Source: Ignavibacteria bacterium (GTDB lineage: Bacteria > Bacteroidota > Ignavibacteria > Ignavibacteriales > Melioribacteraceae). Taken from it: DNA of 5,687 nucleotides. Location of the stretch: the NCBI GenBank assembly GCA_011049495.1, contig DSBF01000310.1, positions 1 through 5,687 on the forward strand, written 5' to 3'. The translations under genes were made by a program, and so were the position numbers. Shown piece after piece: positions 5,510-5,687 of the stretch. Each line of letters starts with the position of its first letter. The stretch's first letter is position 1. The notes beneath the pieces are model-generated. The model did not search any database. It saw nothing but the letters and a program-made list of their open reading frames with translations, and was not told where the DNA came from.

Positions 5510-5687
5510 AAAAATCCCATTAGAGATTTCATTATGGTAAAAAAACAAAAAGGAAAAACTCATTCAAAACATGCATATTAAAAATCCCGATAGGGATTTC
5601 ATTATGGTAGAATCATTCAAAACATGCATATCAAAAATCCCGATAGGGATTTCATTATTGTAGAATCATTCAAAACATGCATATCAA
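5510..5687. repeat. 53-bp tandem repeat array, continuing past the window edge
   Basis: Three units are visible: 5510-5579 (70 bp), 5580-5632 (53 bp) and 5633-5685 (53 bp); the last two bases start a fourth. Units 2 and 3 differ at one base (ATGGTA versus ATTGTA). Each has a perfect hairpin AAATCCC-GATA-GGGATTT (5582-5599 and 5635-5652), then TTCATTATGGTA, and ends with CATTCAAAACATGCATATC. Unit 1 has three changes in the hairpin, breaking its stem, and an A-rich insertion of about 17 bp. The unit length is not a multiple of three, so it is not a coding repeat. Confidence 0.9.

Noticed and set aside
5510..5687. CRISPR array
   Set aside because: The whole 53-bp unit is conserved between copies, with no variable spacers, and no cas gene is present. 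It is a plain tandem repeat.

Overview
The window is AT-rich and fits a member of the Bacteroidota/Chlorobiota/Ignavibacteriota group. Ignavibacteriota is the best guess, because the second gene ends in a type IX secretion (T9SS) type A tail of the 'NYPNPFNPSTKIQF...VYNVLGQKV' style that is very common there. This rests on recognised family motifs, not on a database search.

Layout: (1) 1-232 is a non-coding leader with one REP-like hairpin (23-58), then four TTAAC boxes at an exact 11-bp period (138-175), a Bacteroidota-like -7 element (186-193) and a short purine-rich leader. (2) 233-3139 encodes a 968-residue TonB-dependent outer-membrane receptor with an N-terminal carboxypeptidase-regulatory-like domain. 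(3) After 38 bp, 3178-4815 encodes a 545-residue exported, probably beta-helical, Asp-rich protein with a T9SS sorting tail. (4) 4816-5687 is about 870 bp without a credible gene. It is packed with short inverted repeats of several families, a possible three-way-junction structure, a strong rho-independent terminator with a GAAA tetraloop, and a 53-bp tandem repeat that runs off the right edge.

The two genes look like one operon: same strand, short gap, good Shine-Dalgarno for the second gene. A plausible working model is that the T9SS cargo sits on or outside the cell surface and captures or processes a ligand that the TonB receptor imports. The 11-bp TTAAC array has the geometry and core of a PhoB/SphR-type Pho box, so the ligand may be a phosphorus compound and the operon phosphate-regulated. 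That is an inference from promoter architecture.

The most interesting non-coding signal is a possible small RNA just upstream of the terminator. A CU-rich stretch (5428-5450) can pair in two blocks with the leader and ribosome-binding region of the receptor gene (208-228). An equally simple explanation is that the minus strand there carries a leader resembling that of the receptor gene, with no gene attached.
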